64,000 nucleotides of DNA from Meandrina meandrites (Eukaryota; Cnidaria; Anthozoa; Scleractinia; Meandrinidae): positions 16,404,284-16,468,283 of the forward strand of contig OY855915.1 of NCBI GenBank assembly GCA_963693305.1, written 5' to 3'. The notes under the pieces are model-generated. The model searched no databases. It was not told where the DNA came from and saw nothing but the letters and a program-made list of their open reading frames with translations. Both the position numbers and the translations under genes were made by a program. This document shows, one piece after another, positions 26,090 to 37,890 of this stretch; position 1 is the stretch's first letter, and every line of letters starts with the position of its first letter.

Positions 26090-27790
26090 ATATCCTGATA
26101 TAGAGCGGATGTATATTTTACGCTTATGAACATGTAGCCAGTCCCTATGTTTAATATTATATTTTCATCAGTAAACAAGTTCTTAAGTGTATCGGAATCT
26201 TTTACATTACTTTTGCTTACATAGTTCACTGAATCACTGACTGACTGAATCTTGGTACGTAGCTGGTTGAAACTATTCAAAAACTATACGGCTTTTAGAA
26301 GTTGAACAAACAGCGTTCTTGAAGGACTCTTAACACAACTTACGTCAATGAACACAGGAAACAGAATTAACATGAAATGTTTTTGCCTCAGGCATGAATA
26401 ATTTCACTAATAGCTAAACACGAAAAACATCCGCTGTTTAACTCGAAAACATCCGCTGTTTTACACAAAAGGTTACACAAGAATCGATGCCGTAATGTTT
26501 CCTTCGAATCATTATGCCGGAATGTTGCTATCATCGATGTCGTTGTAGAAGGAGAATATGCCTTGTTTTAAAGCACACTGGCAGGTTTTAATGTCTCACT
26601 CAGTTTTAGTTCATAAGAGGCCCGCTATAAACATCTCATGCATTATTTTCACTAGGTCGTTTATGATTGGTTCTGTTGTCTGATAAACGAGTGCTCGAAG
26701 GTTTTTGCACAGTTTGCATTTGCAAGGCGAAACGAAATTTCCAAAGAGGTCCTCTTTGAATTTCATAATTCGAATGAAAAATACAACCTTTGAAAAAAAA
26801 ATACAACGAATTAGCCGAGACTTGATACAGAGGTTGGACAATAGTGTGGTTATTTTAAACAACAATTGCCTTAATGATTCATTACCGACTCCAATGATAT
26901 ATTTCGTGCTGTTAAGCCCGGGTGGTCCAATATCTTTTCAAGTATAATTGACTTGGTTTTTCCTTCTTGAAATCACACCATTATTCGTTGCTCTTCCATG
27001 TACACAGGAAGTTATACGTATAAAATAATTGCATTCCTGTCGAATTGTTGGATGCATTTTTGCTTCATTCATTTTTTCCTTCATTGGTTGAAGCGAATGG
27101 AATCGAATCTTTTGAAGTGGGCCGTTTTTTTCCGCTTCAATGTAATCAATGATTGGCTGATGAAAAGAGGTGCTAAAGTAGTAATTGTCACGAGCATAGT
27201 CTTAAAGACTATCCGATGAACAATGAGAGCAGTTCATTGCAGTTCAGTTGAAGAGTGCATAGAAGAACTTACCTCAAGCAGACTTGTGAAAGGTTTGTGC
27301 CTTTTATTCTCTCTTTAGTAGGTCATTTACTTTCGCCACTATTTTGGATGCTAGTTTGTTTTCGGTTTTCACTTTTTTTAAGAGAGAAAAAGAGTTGCTC
27401 CGGGTTTCAGTTTGTAATCTTGAGACTGCATTTCTCATGTTAACCTTCCGTACCGCTATAGGAGTATTTCAAATGTTTCATCAATCACCATTTCGTGACA
27501 CATGTACGTTCGATTATTTTAAGTCTGATAGATCTCCCAAAGAGCTATGAATCTTAAAAAAACGTTAAATGTTATCTCGGTGGAAAGCCATTGACCGAGC
27601 ATGAAATATTTCCTTCATTAATTTTCATTATTTTTCTCTAATAGGATTTCGAATTTTCTGTCGAAATTTGAGATTTTGTGTGTATTTGAAAACATTGTCA
27701 GCGTTATAGTCTTCCTATTTGATTGTTTAATGTCATCAATTAAACAAAGACCGTGTGCGTTTTTGTCAGCATATCGAGACCAAAGAAATC
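26090..27790. repeat. Right arm of a 4-kb imperfect palindrome
   Basis: Inverted copy of 23715-25915, separated by a spacer of about 170 bp centred near 26.0 kb. On the minus strand it holds two open frames (26050-26280, 76 codons; 26611-26865, 84 codons with a CKCKLCKN cysteine cluster), and related but broken peptides can be read in the left arm and in the copy near 63.7-63.9 kb. This suggests that the unit came from a coding gene, now decayed, rather than from a simple MITE. Confidence 0.7.
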
Positions 27791-27970
27791 AAAAGAAGTT
27801 AAGAAGTTCAGTGATTTATTCCGCATAACTTGCAACGGCTGTCGAAGTCTTTAAAATCAAGAGGAATGGCTCGTTTAACCATTTTGTAGGGTAGCTTTTA
27901 TTTCTAATTACCTTTTGGTGTTTTTTTTACAACTTCTTGGACAAATTAAATTGAAAATTCACGTATTCTG

Positions 27971-28213
27971 TAGACTGCAAAACAGTCCTCTAAAATCACT
28001 GAACATTCGCGTATCAAAGGCACGAAGCGCCGATCGTTGACTCGCGAAGCGCCGATTGTCACCCGAGCCTCACACGCCTTACGGGCGTGTGAGAGAGGAA
28101 AATTTTATCGTCTCTCCCCAGTCTCACACTCCGTTTTGACATTAGTTCTTGACCTCTTGATTCGAATACCGCTCGAGCGCGTTCGCAAAAAAATACGGCT
28201 GTTGTGCAGTCTA
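27971..28213. mobile_element. TAGACTGC-family MITE with 9-bp target duplication
   Basis: Ends TAGACTGCAAAACAGTC and the inverse GGCTGTTGTGCAGTCTA; flanked by CGTATTCTG at 27962-27970 and 28214-28222. The centre holds ACACGCC...GGCGTGT, a second hairpin. It shares GCGAAGCGCCGAT and ACACGCC-type blocks with the element at 40862-41072. Confidence 0.85.
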
Positions 28214-28222
28214 CGTATTCTG

Positions 28223-29810
28223 TCATGTTTGATTTGAAACTTTAATATATCCTATCTTTTCGGGCAATAGTTCTCTACAATTATATGTCAGTGGCGCTTG
28301 TCAGAAACATCATTTCCTCCTTGAAGTTCGCTTAAAAAGTTTTAGTCTCTTTAAGCAAGCTTTTAATATGAGTGTAAAGCTAGTGTAAAGTCAGCTTTTA
28401 AAAAAATGAAAGGTAGCGTAAAGCTGATTAAATTCCAAAATTACGCCAGCTACACTTCAGCATTACACCACAATAAAGTTATGTTTTCATGCTGTCATTG
28501 TCTTGATTTGCATTCATGGGTTTTAAGACCCAAAATTAGAACCTTAGCATCCAATTTGGTGAAATTCATAACATAACTCTCATAATACTTGCAGAATTAA
28601 CTGGTGGCTACTGAGGCTGATCAAGAGAGTGAAGAGATCTGGTACTGCTGTCACTCCAAAGATGTCGTCTGAAGTTTCTGGTGAGTCAGTTGTACAGAGT
28701 AACATGAGCCAAGAAAATCCAATGGTGGCACGTTTTGATTTTTCCAGGGTATACACCGTCCCAATGTATAACGGCTAATACATGACTCAGTGTATTGTAT
28801 TATAAAGTCAGTAAGACCCTCTATATAAAGATTGAACAAATTCTCCAAAAAGTAGATTTGATTGGCATCAGCAGGTTGAAACATCAACTAATGCAATAAG
28901 AAATAACATTCACTTGATTCTTATACAATTAATTAAAAAGTTATAATGCTCATGTCTTTCATTGCTGCCAATAGGCAGCTTTCATATTCTTGAAAGCATT
29001 CGAGAAGTTTCGTTCGTTCTTTGGTTCGAATCGAGAATCAGCCTATCAGCAATCCCCTTCAAAATACGAGCTAGCCAATCAGCAGTTCCCTTATAATCAA
29101 TGAAATTCACATATGGTCCGTTTTGAAGTAAAGTTTAATGGCCTCTCGAACGGTGAATTCAGGACGATGTTTATCTCTTCTTGTAAATAAGAAACAAACT
29201 TGTTGTAGTTCAAAATGGAAAGAACTAATCCTAAAGAACACTCAACCACCTACAAATAGGACATCAAGGTCTTCTAAGACCTAACGAGCGATGAAGCAAA
29301 ACAGCACTCTTTGCATTTGGCCGAAAATTAATCAAGGTTTCAACATTGCAGCTCATAGAAAGTCAAGTTCAAATGGATGGTAAATGCCTTCAAATGCTGA
29401 TTTGCTTTATAATCGTTTAGCTGATTTCTTGAAACTGGATTCACTAATTTGGAAATTTATGCTTTGTTGCTTTCCGTGAGCATCCGGAAAACACGTAGTG
29501 TTCCCGCACGCAACAGTGATGCAAGGAAGTCGAAAGTCGTTTGCTTCTAAAAGCAAATGTACCGTGCTTATTTAAATAAAATTTGGCCGACCTTTTAGTT
29601 TTATTTTGTATTTTCAATTCGTAGTTTACATTATGGAAGCGGCGTTGTGTAAAACACCCCCAAAAAATTGGCATAATCGGATTGAAATTTGATACAAACT
29701 TGATACAAGTTGTTTTCATTGAGACGCGTGGGAATTTTGATTTTCAACATTGTGGTATTACTTACCGGTATACTTCATCTGCAATCTTTCTTCATCTTTC
29801 CATCAGAAAA
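28223..29810. other. No gene recognised
   Basis: No supported gene. Short frames on both strands lack domains or splice context. The right edge (29811-29820, TATTTATGAA) is the candidate target-site duplication of the LINE that follows. Confidence 0.4.
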
Positions 29811-29820
29811 TATTTATGAA

Positions 29821-32800
29821 ATTTTTTTTTTTGTATTTTAATACTTTATTTGATTTTCTGGTTTCTTACAAAACATGTACATATTGTTGTTACGAACATA
29901 TTGTTGTTACGAACACACACACATTACACTTACAGGAAACTCGCTACACTTCCATTTTCCTATTACACAACACAATACTATAAACTATAACTTACATACG
30001 CAGTACAAAGATTTTAACATGTTATGACAGATTATGTTTCTACCTCAATATACTTGCCCCATTTTTTTTGATGGATGGGCCATTTATTATTAAATTGAGC
30101 AATCTTTTCCTCAAGTTGATAAATTTTCTTCACTTGTGCTTTGAATGCAATAATGGATGGTTTAACTTTATTGCATCTACACGAATATATATATTTTTTT
30201 GCAATTAACAAAATATGGTTAACAAACCAATCCTCCTCGTCAGTAATACCAAACATTATATCTTTATGACAGAGGGATTTAATTTGGATATTCTGGTGGC
30301 CCATCCATTTTATAACTTCTGCCCAAAACTTCTTGGTATAGTGGCAAGTTATAAAGATATGTTCGAGAGATTCGTCTACTTCCCCGCAAAAAGAACAGAG
30401 TGGAGATGAAATTATTCCAACTTTACTAAGGAGGACATTTGTTGCAAGACATCTGTTGAGAAGTTTGTATTGAAATTCACGCGATTTTGTGTCCAAAGCA
30501 ACACGATGTGGTAAGCAATATATTTTCTTCCAATCCAATTCACCATCATTTTCGAACAAAACATTGTACTTAAGCTGAGCTGTAGGTGGAGTAATGATTC
30601 TGTTTCGGAGTTCTTTGTAAATAGTCTTCGAAACGGCCTTACTGATTAAGACATTTTGCCCGTTTAACTGTAACTGGACTTGATTTTGTAGGTTAAAGGG
30701 CCCCGTGCCAGTATAATTATAAGTTTTTAGAAATCTACGATATTCTGTTGGAAGGGCATCAATGACACAGAAGAGCCTAAATGCATATAACGGAGAAATA
30801 TCTAGTTCCCGTAACTTATGTTTTGTAATAAGCTCGTTATTTTCAGAGATAAGGTCTTCTAATCTACGTATACCTTTATCTGCAAGACTACGGTTATAGA
30901 CTGATTTGCCATTAATACAAATAGTTTTATTGTTCCATAGGATAATTTTTGAAAGATCACCACTATCTTGCCTTGCTGCCGAGCATTCTGCGAAATAATT
31001 TAGACACTCTTCATAAAAAGCTGGGAGTTTGACAGGCAGGATTTTAACATCAAAGTCACAGCATAGAATAAACTTGCCACCAACCGGTTTTAAATCATGT
31101 ATTAAAATTGTTTTCCAGCTGCTGGGTTGTTTACTTGCAAGCCTTTTGCAACAAAAGATTCTCTGAGTTTTTATTATAGATTCAAGGTGTGGAGCTTTGA
31201 GTCCACCATCCTCGACCTCGCTGACAAGTGCGAGACGTTTGACTTTGTCTTTTCCTTTCCAAATAAAGTCAAAGATGATTTTATTAGCTTCATTAATAAA
31301 TTCTTTATCTAAACAGATCATGCTTGCACGGTAAAGGAATATTGGGATAATAAATGTCTTAACAATTTGAATTCTGCCGATAAGTGTTAAGTCTCTCCAC
31401 CTCCACATTTTTAACTTTTTCTTAATAGATTCAATCAATTCATCAAAGTTCAACTTTTGTTTAGCTCTATTGTCACATGTGAAGTAAATTCCAAGGATTT
31501 TGAGAGCTCTTTTAATCTTTATACCTTTGAAGTCGACATGATCAGAGGGCGAGTTTCCATGATTTCCAAGTAACATTATTTCTGATTTTTCACGATTAAT
31601 TTTAAGTCCAGAGCACCCTCCAAAGACTTCTAGAAGCTTAGGAAATCTTGATATAGAAATGTCATTTAGTAGAAATGCCGTTAAATCATCTGCAAAAATT
31701 TCCAGCTTAATTTCTTCCCCGTCTACCATGATTCCCTGGATGTTTTTGTTGCTTCGTATGCTTATACTTAAAATCTCCAAGACAATAATAAACAAACAGG
31801 AAGAGAGCGGGTCTCCTTGCCTTACACCTCGCTGAACTTCGAAATGGGCAGTGGCAAAACCATTATTCATCACGCAACTTGATATATTGTTATAAAAAGT
31901 CTTGATCCAATGAATGAACGAAGGTCCAAAACGAAAAGCATGGAGTGTGCGAAACAAGAAATCCCTACTTACAGAGTCAAACGCTTTCTTAAAATCAACT
32001 GCAATCAATCTTCCTGGAATTTGATATTTTTTGGTGTAATCCAAAATGTCATCGATGGACCTTACAGCATCACAAATAGTTCTGTCTTTCACATAAGCAC
32101 ATTGATTATGATGTATGATCTTAGGAAGAACAGCTTCTAGTCTTTTGGCGATCGCTTTCGAGCCAATTTTTACGTCAACATTAATGAGCGATATTGGTCT
32201 CCAATTAGATATATTTCTTCTGTCTTTGTCTTTATTTTCAATAAGTGTAATGATAGCTCGCTTTTGTGAACTGGACAACTCTCCGTGATCGTAAGAGTAA
32301 TTTAAACTCTCCACCATCAGATTACCTACAGTGTTCCAAAAGGTCTTATAGAATTCAACTGTTAAGCCATCTTCGCCTGGCGATTTGTTGTTTTCAAATA
32401 GCTGGAGACTTTTAAAACATTCGTCAGCAGTGAATTTCCCTTCGCAAATATGAGCATCTTCAGCAGTAAGTCTGGGTATTTCAGGATTCTCAAGAAAAGA
32501 GTCCAGCAAGATTGTTGACGGATTTAAATCATCATTTTTATAAAGTGCCGAGTAGAACTTTTCGATCTCATGCATAACATTCTTTGGATCAGTAACTAAG
32601 GTACCTTCCGTATTGAATACTTTCCGGACGGAGCTTTTTGTCTTTTTGTGTGCCTCGAGATTTAAGAAATACTTATTACTCTTCTCACCTTTTTCATACC
32701 AGGTTGCCCTTGATCGAATAATTGCGCCTTGAGCAATATTTTCATATAAATTGTCATATTCTACCTTTAAGTTTTCTAATTGTTGAAGGTTTTCAGGGGA

Positions 32801-34265
32801 GGGGCATTCCACACAGTTTTCTTCGCAAGCCTTCAAAGAAGCCTCAATGTCAGTTATATTTTTTCTTTTTTTCCGCGCCTTTTCTTTGCCGTATTCCATC
32901 GAGACCTGACGTATTCTATATTTAATTAAATCCCACAATAGTCTTTTATCGGCTATTGTATTGAACTCATCCAGCCAAATTGGCATACTTTCATTTATTA
33001 ACGTGACGAAGCCAGTATCTTCTGCAAAGCTGGCGTTGAATTTCCAAAAAGAAGGTCCGTGTTTCTGCCTACCTATGTTATTAAAATAGAGCACAATTGC
33101 CGAATGATCAGAGTTTATCGAGGAAATAATGTCAGTCTTTTCAATGTCCTCTTGACAAGCGTCGCTTATTAACCAATAGTCTAGTCTTCTTTGAATGAGC
33201 GGATTTTTTTGCCTCCAAGTAAATCGTTTAGTTTCAGGGTTTCTTATTCTCCATATGTCCACTAAATCGAAATCTGAACATAAATCACTGATATTTTTGG
33301 TGGAATCTTTTTTGAAGGGTTGCCACCCGAGCAGTCAAGTTCAGAGTTTAGTGCAACATTAAAGTCCCCTCCAATGAAGATTTTGTGCTCTTTGTCGACA
33401 ACGAGATTTTCAATCGACTTGTTTACATTTTGAAAAAAGTGGCATTGTTCTTGCACCTTATTGGGTGCATAAATATTTACGAGCAGGTAAGCTGAGCCTT
33501 GCACCTCAGCTTCAATTATTAAGTAGCGGCCTTCGTTATCCACATTGATAGATTTTGCTTTGAAATCTAAATCACTCCTTACCAGGGCCATTACTCCGCA
33601 GCTGTGATTAGTACCGTGTGAAAAGAAAAGCTTACCTTGCCATTGTGTTTTCCAGATGTTTTCAACTTCCAATGTGCTATATGTTTCTTGGAGAAAGACA
33701 ATGTCATATTTGCGTTCATTTAGCCACATAAAAAGAGCCTTTCTTTTCTTAGGAGACCGAATCCCTCGAACATTTAATGAAAGCAATTTAAAATCTCCAT
33801 ATTCCTTCTCGAATGAGGTCGACGGTTATGAACTATTTACACTGAGATGGAGTTGAAAGACTGCGTGTAAATAAGAAAGAAATACTACAAGAATTGAATA
33901 TATAATCTACACGAGGTTTCCTGCATTGCGAGTTTTTAGCACATTTAACACTAGACAAAAGAAACTTACACATTAACAATGAAAAGTAGAAATAAGAGGC
34001 AGCAGATATTTGGTATCAAGAATGCTGCCTTGAGAATTTGGAGCTATTCATATGTATAATAGCCTACCCCCGCCTTACACCTAAAATAAAAGAAACGAAA
34101 GTTTGACTAGAATAATAAATGGTTAATGGTAATGCACACATAGAACCGTTTTGCAGCCGTTACTAAACTGCTAGCCATACAAATGTAAGCTATAACTCAA
34201 CAAACTTGCAGGAGCGGATGACTACACGTCCTCACTCGATCATGGTCGCCCCAATCCCCCATATT
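29821..34265 (-). mobile_element. L1/Tx1-type LINE, nearly intact ORF2, 5'-truncated
   Basis: A non-LTR retrotransposon in minus orientation. Its 3' end is a poly(A) tail (T run at 29822-29832) preceded by an AATAAA-like signal (CAAATAAAGT near 29846-29855). A 10-bp direct repeat TATTTATGAA lies at 29811-29820 and at 34266-34275 and is a candidate target-site duplication, which would place the 5' end at 34265. About 480 bp precede ORF2, similar to the inter-ORF spacer of the neighbouring older element, so this copy seems truncated just after ORF1. The 3' UTR contains a small tandem duplication of ACATATTGTTGTTACGA near 29878-29915. Confidence 0.85.
30032..33786 (-). pseudogene. LINE ORF2: endonuclease plus reverse transcriptase, one frameshift
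   Basis: The upstream part (33786 down to about 33310) encodes an apurinic/apyrimidinic-type endonuclease start with LNVRGIRS, FLQETYS, NIYAPN and IGGDFNVALN. It is interrupted at the T run 33308-33313 (A run on the coding strand): adding one base would join it to the long frame, which continues with LVDIWRIRNPETKRFTW. The long frame of 1076 codons carries the endonuclease end (INSDHSAI), the linker WYEKGEKSNKYF, reverse transcriptase motifs (NWRPISLIN, AVDFKKAFDSV, VRQGDPLSS, the active-site FADD at 31685-31696) and a C-terminal zinc knuckle (CSFCGEV...H...C). The motif order is that of the L1/Tx1 group. Everything but the one indel is open, so the copy is young or the indel is a sequencing error. 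Proteins act in trans on element RNA at the target site in the nucleus. Confidence 0.9.
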
Positions 34266-34436
34266 TATTTATGAAGTTATTTTTCTGTACATTCAAATAT
34301 TCTTGAAGTGTTCGGCAGCACTTCACTTCTCATTGAGAATCTCTTTCCTTTTTGAAACATTAAGTCAACACAACCAACCTGTCTCGCAACAGTGTTGCAT
34401 TGCAAGTTAAACGAGTTGTTGCCTGTATTACTACCG

Positions 34437-34576
34437 CGTGCTCAACTTGTCTCGCAACAAATTTCGGTGTTGCAAGTTGCACCAACATGTTACACAAAGT
34501 AGAACCGAGTTCTACTTTTTTGCAACAATTTTTTCAACTTGCAACAATGAAATTTGTTGCAAGACAAGTTGAGCAC
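34437..34576. mobile_element. Small inverted-repeat element between the two LINEs
   Basis: GTGCTCAACTTGTCTCGCAA with flanking bases (34437-34465) is repeated in inverse form at 34549-34576, with one indel-free 28-bp arm and further short CAACTTG/GTTGCAAG copies in between and to the left (34381-34425). Probably a MITE or part of a satellite-like repeat; it lies where the older LINE stops. Confidence 0.6.
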
Positions 34577-34732
34577 ACGGTTACTGATGTATACAAGTTG
34601 TTATAATAATTTTCTAGATCCGGGTCTCATTTATGATTGTTTCGTCCTCCACTCGAAGTTCAAATAGAGTCTTTTTGCTGTAATTTCATCTTTCTACGTT
34701 GAAGAAATATTTTGTTGGACGCTCACCTTTTT

Positions 34733-35218
34733 CTACCCATCTACATTTTGACCTAAACATTGCTGCTTCCCCCTTCTTGGAATATATCGTTTGAAGTTTT
34801 GTCTTGAGATCATCGAATTTAAGACCTGATGAATATCAGGGGAATGAAAGTTGTTACAGATTACATTATCTAACACGTCAATTTGGCGTTTTATTTCAAT
34901 CACCCGACAATTTGTCGACTTGGCTAATTTTTTGCTAAAAGAGATGGTAGCTGTTGAAATTTCCATTTTTAGCATCTCCCAAAAAAGCCGCTTGTCCACT
35001 AAATCAGAATAATAGAGACATGCTCGGTAGTATGTTTCACTTATTTGTTTGACGTAGTATTCATCCTTGAACAGAGAATTGTTAAACTTCCAGAGTCCGG
35101 GTCCCCTAGGTGTCAAATTATGCCAAGACAATGAGATGAAAATAGCTTTGTGGTCAGGCGATATATAGAGGATATTACACGGTGGCGAGAAGATATGAAT
35201 TTTATGTTCGAGTGGCAT
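34733..35218 (-). pseudogene. LINE ORF2 fragment: endonuclease end and linker
   Basis: Open minus-strand frame with PDHKAIFISL and GPGLWKFNNSLF, the counterparts of SDHSAIVLYF and GPSFWKFNASFA in the neighbouring intact ORF2, followed after a frameshift by W.EKGERPTKYFFNVE (about 34745-34690). The first 18 codons do not match LINE ORF2: they come from the inverted repeat at 35160-35290. Confidence 0.75.
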
Positions 35219-35290
35219 GTCGTTTTTGCCACGAGAACATAAAATTCATATCTTTGAGCCAACGTGTAATGTTCTTTTTATTATATGGAG
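35160..35290. repeat. Inverted repeat interrupting the older LINE
   Basis: AAGATATGAATTTTATGTTC (35195) and its inverse (about 35233-35255) form a hairpin with about 30 nearly perfect paired bases, extending with mismatches (TTACACG.TGGC) to some 60 bases per side, around a centre near 35222. It marks one edge of the DNA inserted in the endonuclease region. Confidence 0.6.
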
Positions 35291-35934
35291 ACCAGATGTA
35301 ATTGAAATTGCCGATTTTTATTTCATTGTTTTCGAAAAATCGAGCAAGGTTTACAAATCACCGTTCGTCTTCACAGAAAATACTAAGCACCCGTGTCCAG
35401 GATATAGAAACACTTACTGAATTCCAATCAAACAAAATACATGAAATATTTGTCAACTAAATATCGTAACACGTAAGAACTGAAAACATCACTAACTTTG
35501 ACTTGAATCCGATGCGGCAATGTCTTGACGGCCGATAGTCTACAACTGCTTTTGTTTTCTTCTTTACAACATCTTGCACTTTGTGAAATTCGTTGCGGAG
35601 AATTCTCTCTTAAAGCCTTGAAATCGTCAAGGTTTTCAATATCGTGTTCTCGTCCTTGAGTTTTTCGGAAAACTCATTCCTTTTCGTCGCTTAATTAAAA
35701 AAATTAAACCTGCTTGTCGATGCTTGCTCACAACAAACCTGAACGACACAAGAAACCAAGTTCATTCAACAAAGTAGAAATGGCGCGAATCGTGACGTCA
35801 ATGAGCGATATGACACTCGCAAGCGTGTCATACGGAAAATACGCCACTCGGGTCCCGGATGGAGTGGCGTATGGAATCTACGAGTGGTTTAGTTCCCAGT
35901 AAAACACTCTCGTCCATATAATAAAGAAGGATAA
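35291..35934. other. Unassigned insert within the older LINE
   Basis: Sequence with no match to LINE ORF2, lying between the endonuclease pieces KSEIYPS (about 35935) and PDHKAIFISL (about 35155). It has CpG-rich short inverted repeats such as ACACTCGCAAGCGTGTCA (35812-35830). Probably another mobile element; ends not resolved. Confidence 0.4.
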
Positions 35935-36730
35935 ATTTCACTTTTCTTTATATACTGTGTTAAATTTTTGGCTTCCAAAGCAAAAGTCTATTCTTGATTC
36001 ACTTTTAAAGCCTTTGATTCGTAAGAGCACTTGCTTGGATGTCTATCCCTTTGATTGTCCACGAGATCAAGAATATCCATAGTAGTCAGAAGTGGATTTC
36101 TATAGTTTGTTTGCTTTCCATGGTTTGCCGCCAATTTTTTCATTCTTTGATAGAGTGCAATTCCAGTTGCCACTTACGAGCAATGTAAACAGTTCTGATT
36201 TATCTATGAAACAATTATTATTAGTTCTTGCAAGAATTCCAGTTGTCCATTTTGATTGTTTGGGGCGTGAATGTTACAGAGCGATAAATTTAAAGAAGTA
36301 ATAACAATAGTAATTAACACAATTCTTCCATACTTGTCGCTAAAAGAATAGTCGACCCTATCTTGCACGGATGGATGAATGAGAATGCAAATACCTTTAC
36401 TGTGTTAAGTACCATGGGAAAAAATTATTTCGCCTCCCCATTCATTTCTCCAAATAATTTCATCATTCAGTTCAGAGTATGTTTCTTGAAAGAAGTAAAA
36501 TTTGGATTTCTTGTCTTTGAGATACGAAAAAATACTCCTCCTTTTACTTTGGGCAAGATTTCCGCACAGCCCCATACATTAATTATGCATACAATTTTCT
36601 GACTGACTCGTTCTTTTCATGATTGCTGTTGTATATAGTGATAGTATGAAATAGCTGCATGCGGAAATCTTACCTTACTTTGTTCTCTAATTCCTCTCAC
36701 ATTTAGCGATGTTACATCATAGGTTGATTT
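35935..36730 (-). pseudogene. LINE endonuclease remnant
   Basis: Shifting minus-strand frames encode SLNVRGIRE (near 36710), a WRNEWGGEIIFSHGT-like stretch followed by a stop and HSKGICILIHPS (about 36440-36370), NIHAPNNQNGQLEFLQEL (about 36270-36220) and DILDLVDNQRDRHPSK (about 36085-36040). These are the ordered blocks of an L1-type apurinic endonuclease. At least one in-frame stop and several frame changes make it non-functional. Confidence 0.7.
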
Positions 36731-37153
36731 TTGGCATGCAGAAAACTCAAGGTTACAGCCATTAATAAAATAAATCAAATGCAAAAACAAAACAAACAAA
36801 CAAACAAAACTAATTTAAGAGATTTCCTTCCTCCAGATTCGGACACCTACAATCCTAGACAGAAGTGTTGGGACGCTTCGCACTACTCCAATCAGCCGCA
36901 CCTAAATTTATAAGTTCACTCCCTCTCCCCCTTCTCAATGTTGTTGATCACTCAAATGTTATTATCCCAAGCTGCAACATTGACTGGGGGAAGGGGGGCC
37001 TTAGAGTCTTTGAATTCACTAACTATTGCGGGAGAAAACCGTCGTCAACACATTTTAATTCGATCTGATTAAGTGTCCCAAGGACTTTTGTCAAGGATTG
37101 TAGTTCCTACCCCAAGCCACAAATTGAAACATTTATCGCAGTAAATGATTACC

Positions 37154-37890
37154 TTAAAGATTTTCCAGGTCAGATTTGTCATAAATTCTAATCGGTCGAC
37201 CATCAGGGGATGTTTTCACAAATATTTTCCCGTCCATCGGCCACGCGCTAAGTACCAAGCCATCTTTACGTTTTTGTTTTGCTTCTTTCAAAATCCCACG
37301 TCTGTAAGATGTTAAATTTTCGTTCAGATAGATTCGTTCTGATTCCACCCGAGTTCTGCTGCAGTTGAATACGGAAATAGGTCCGACACGCGGACATGCT
37401 TCAGCTTTCAGCTTTGCTCTCTCTTTGTACAAGCTTGATTTCACTTCGTGACTGAAATTTTTACGATGCTAGGTTTTACTCCTTTTCTGTAAAGTTTGTG
37501 AGAAATTTCAACATCCTCTGATTTAACGTCTACGTTTAAAGCTTCTGCAAGCTTTAGCACCACCTCCTCCTTTGACGTGTAGGCTGATTCGGGCACGCCG
37601 TGGAATCTAGCGAGTTCTTTCTGGTATACTGTTCAAGTTCGTCTTGAAGATCATAAAGTTCTGCAATTTCTTCTTCTTGATCGTTGATTTTTTTTCTCGC
37701 GGCGACCAGCTCGGTTTCCATTTCCTCATGTTGTCTCTTCGTAATGGCAAGTGCTGTTTTGACGGCGGTGAGTTCAGTTTTCTGCTGATGGATTGCATTT
37801 CATACCTCTGCCATCTCGTTTGTAAGTGTAGAGTTTTCGCGAAGAATATTCGATACGGTGTTCTGGATATCAACCAGCATTTCTTTCCAT
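37154..37890 (-). pseudogene. LINE ORF1 remnant
   Basis: A 96-codon frame (37154-37444) contains IYLNENLTSYRRGILKEAK, WPMDGKIFVKTSPDGRPIRI and related blocks, typical of the C-terminal part of L1/Tx1-type ORF1 proteins of invertebrates. Upstream, 37600-37890 encodes lysine- and glutamate-rich coiled-coil pieces in more than one frame, as expected for the ORF1 coiled coil. The break between the pieces shows decay. ORF1 protein normally coats element RNA. Confidence 0.6.

Noticed and set aside
29033..29060. GGTTCGAATCGAG, resembling a tRNA B box
   Set aside because: No A box or cloverleaf could be formed with the upstream 60-70 bases.
29821..34265. Endogenous virus
   Set aside because: No LTRs, gag, protease, integrase or envelope; endonuclease plus reverse transcriptase order and poly(A) tail are those of a LINE.
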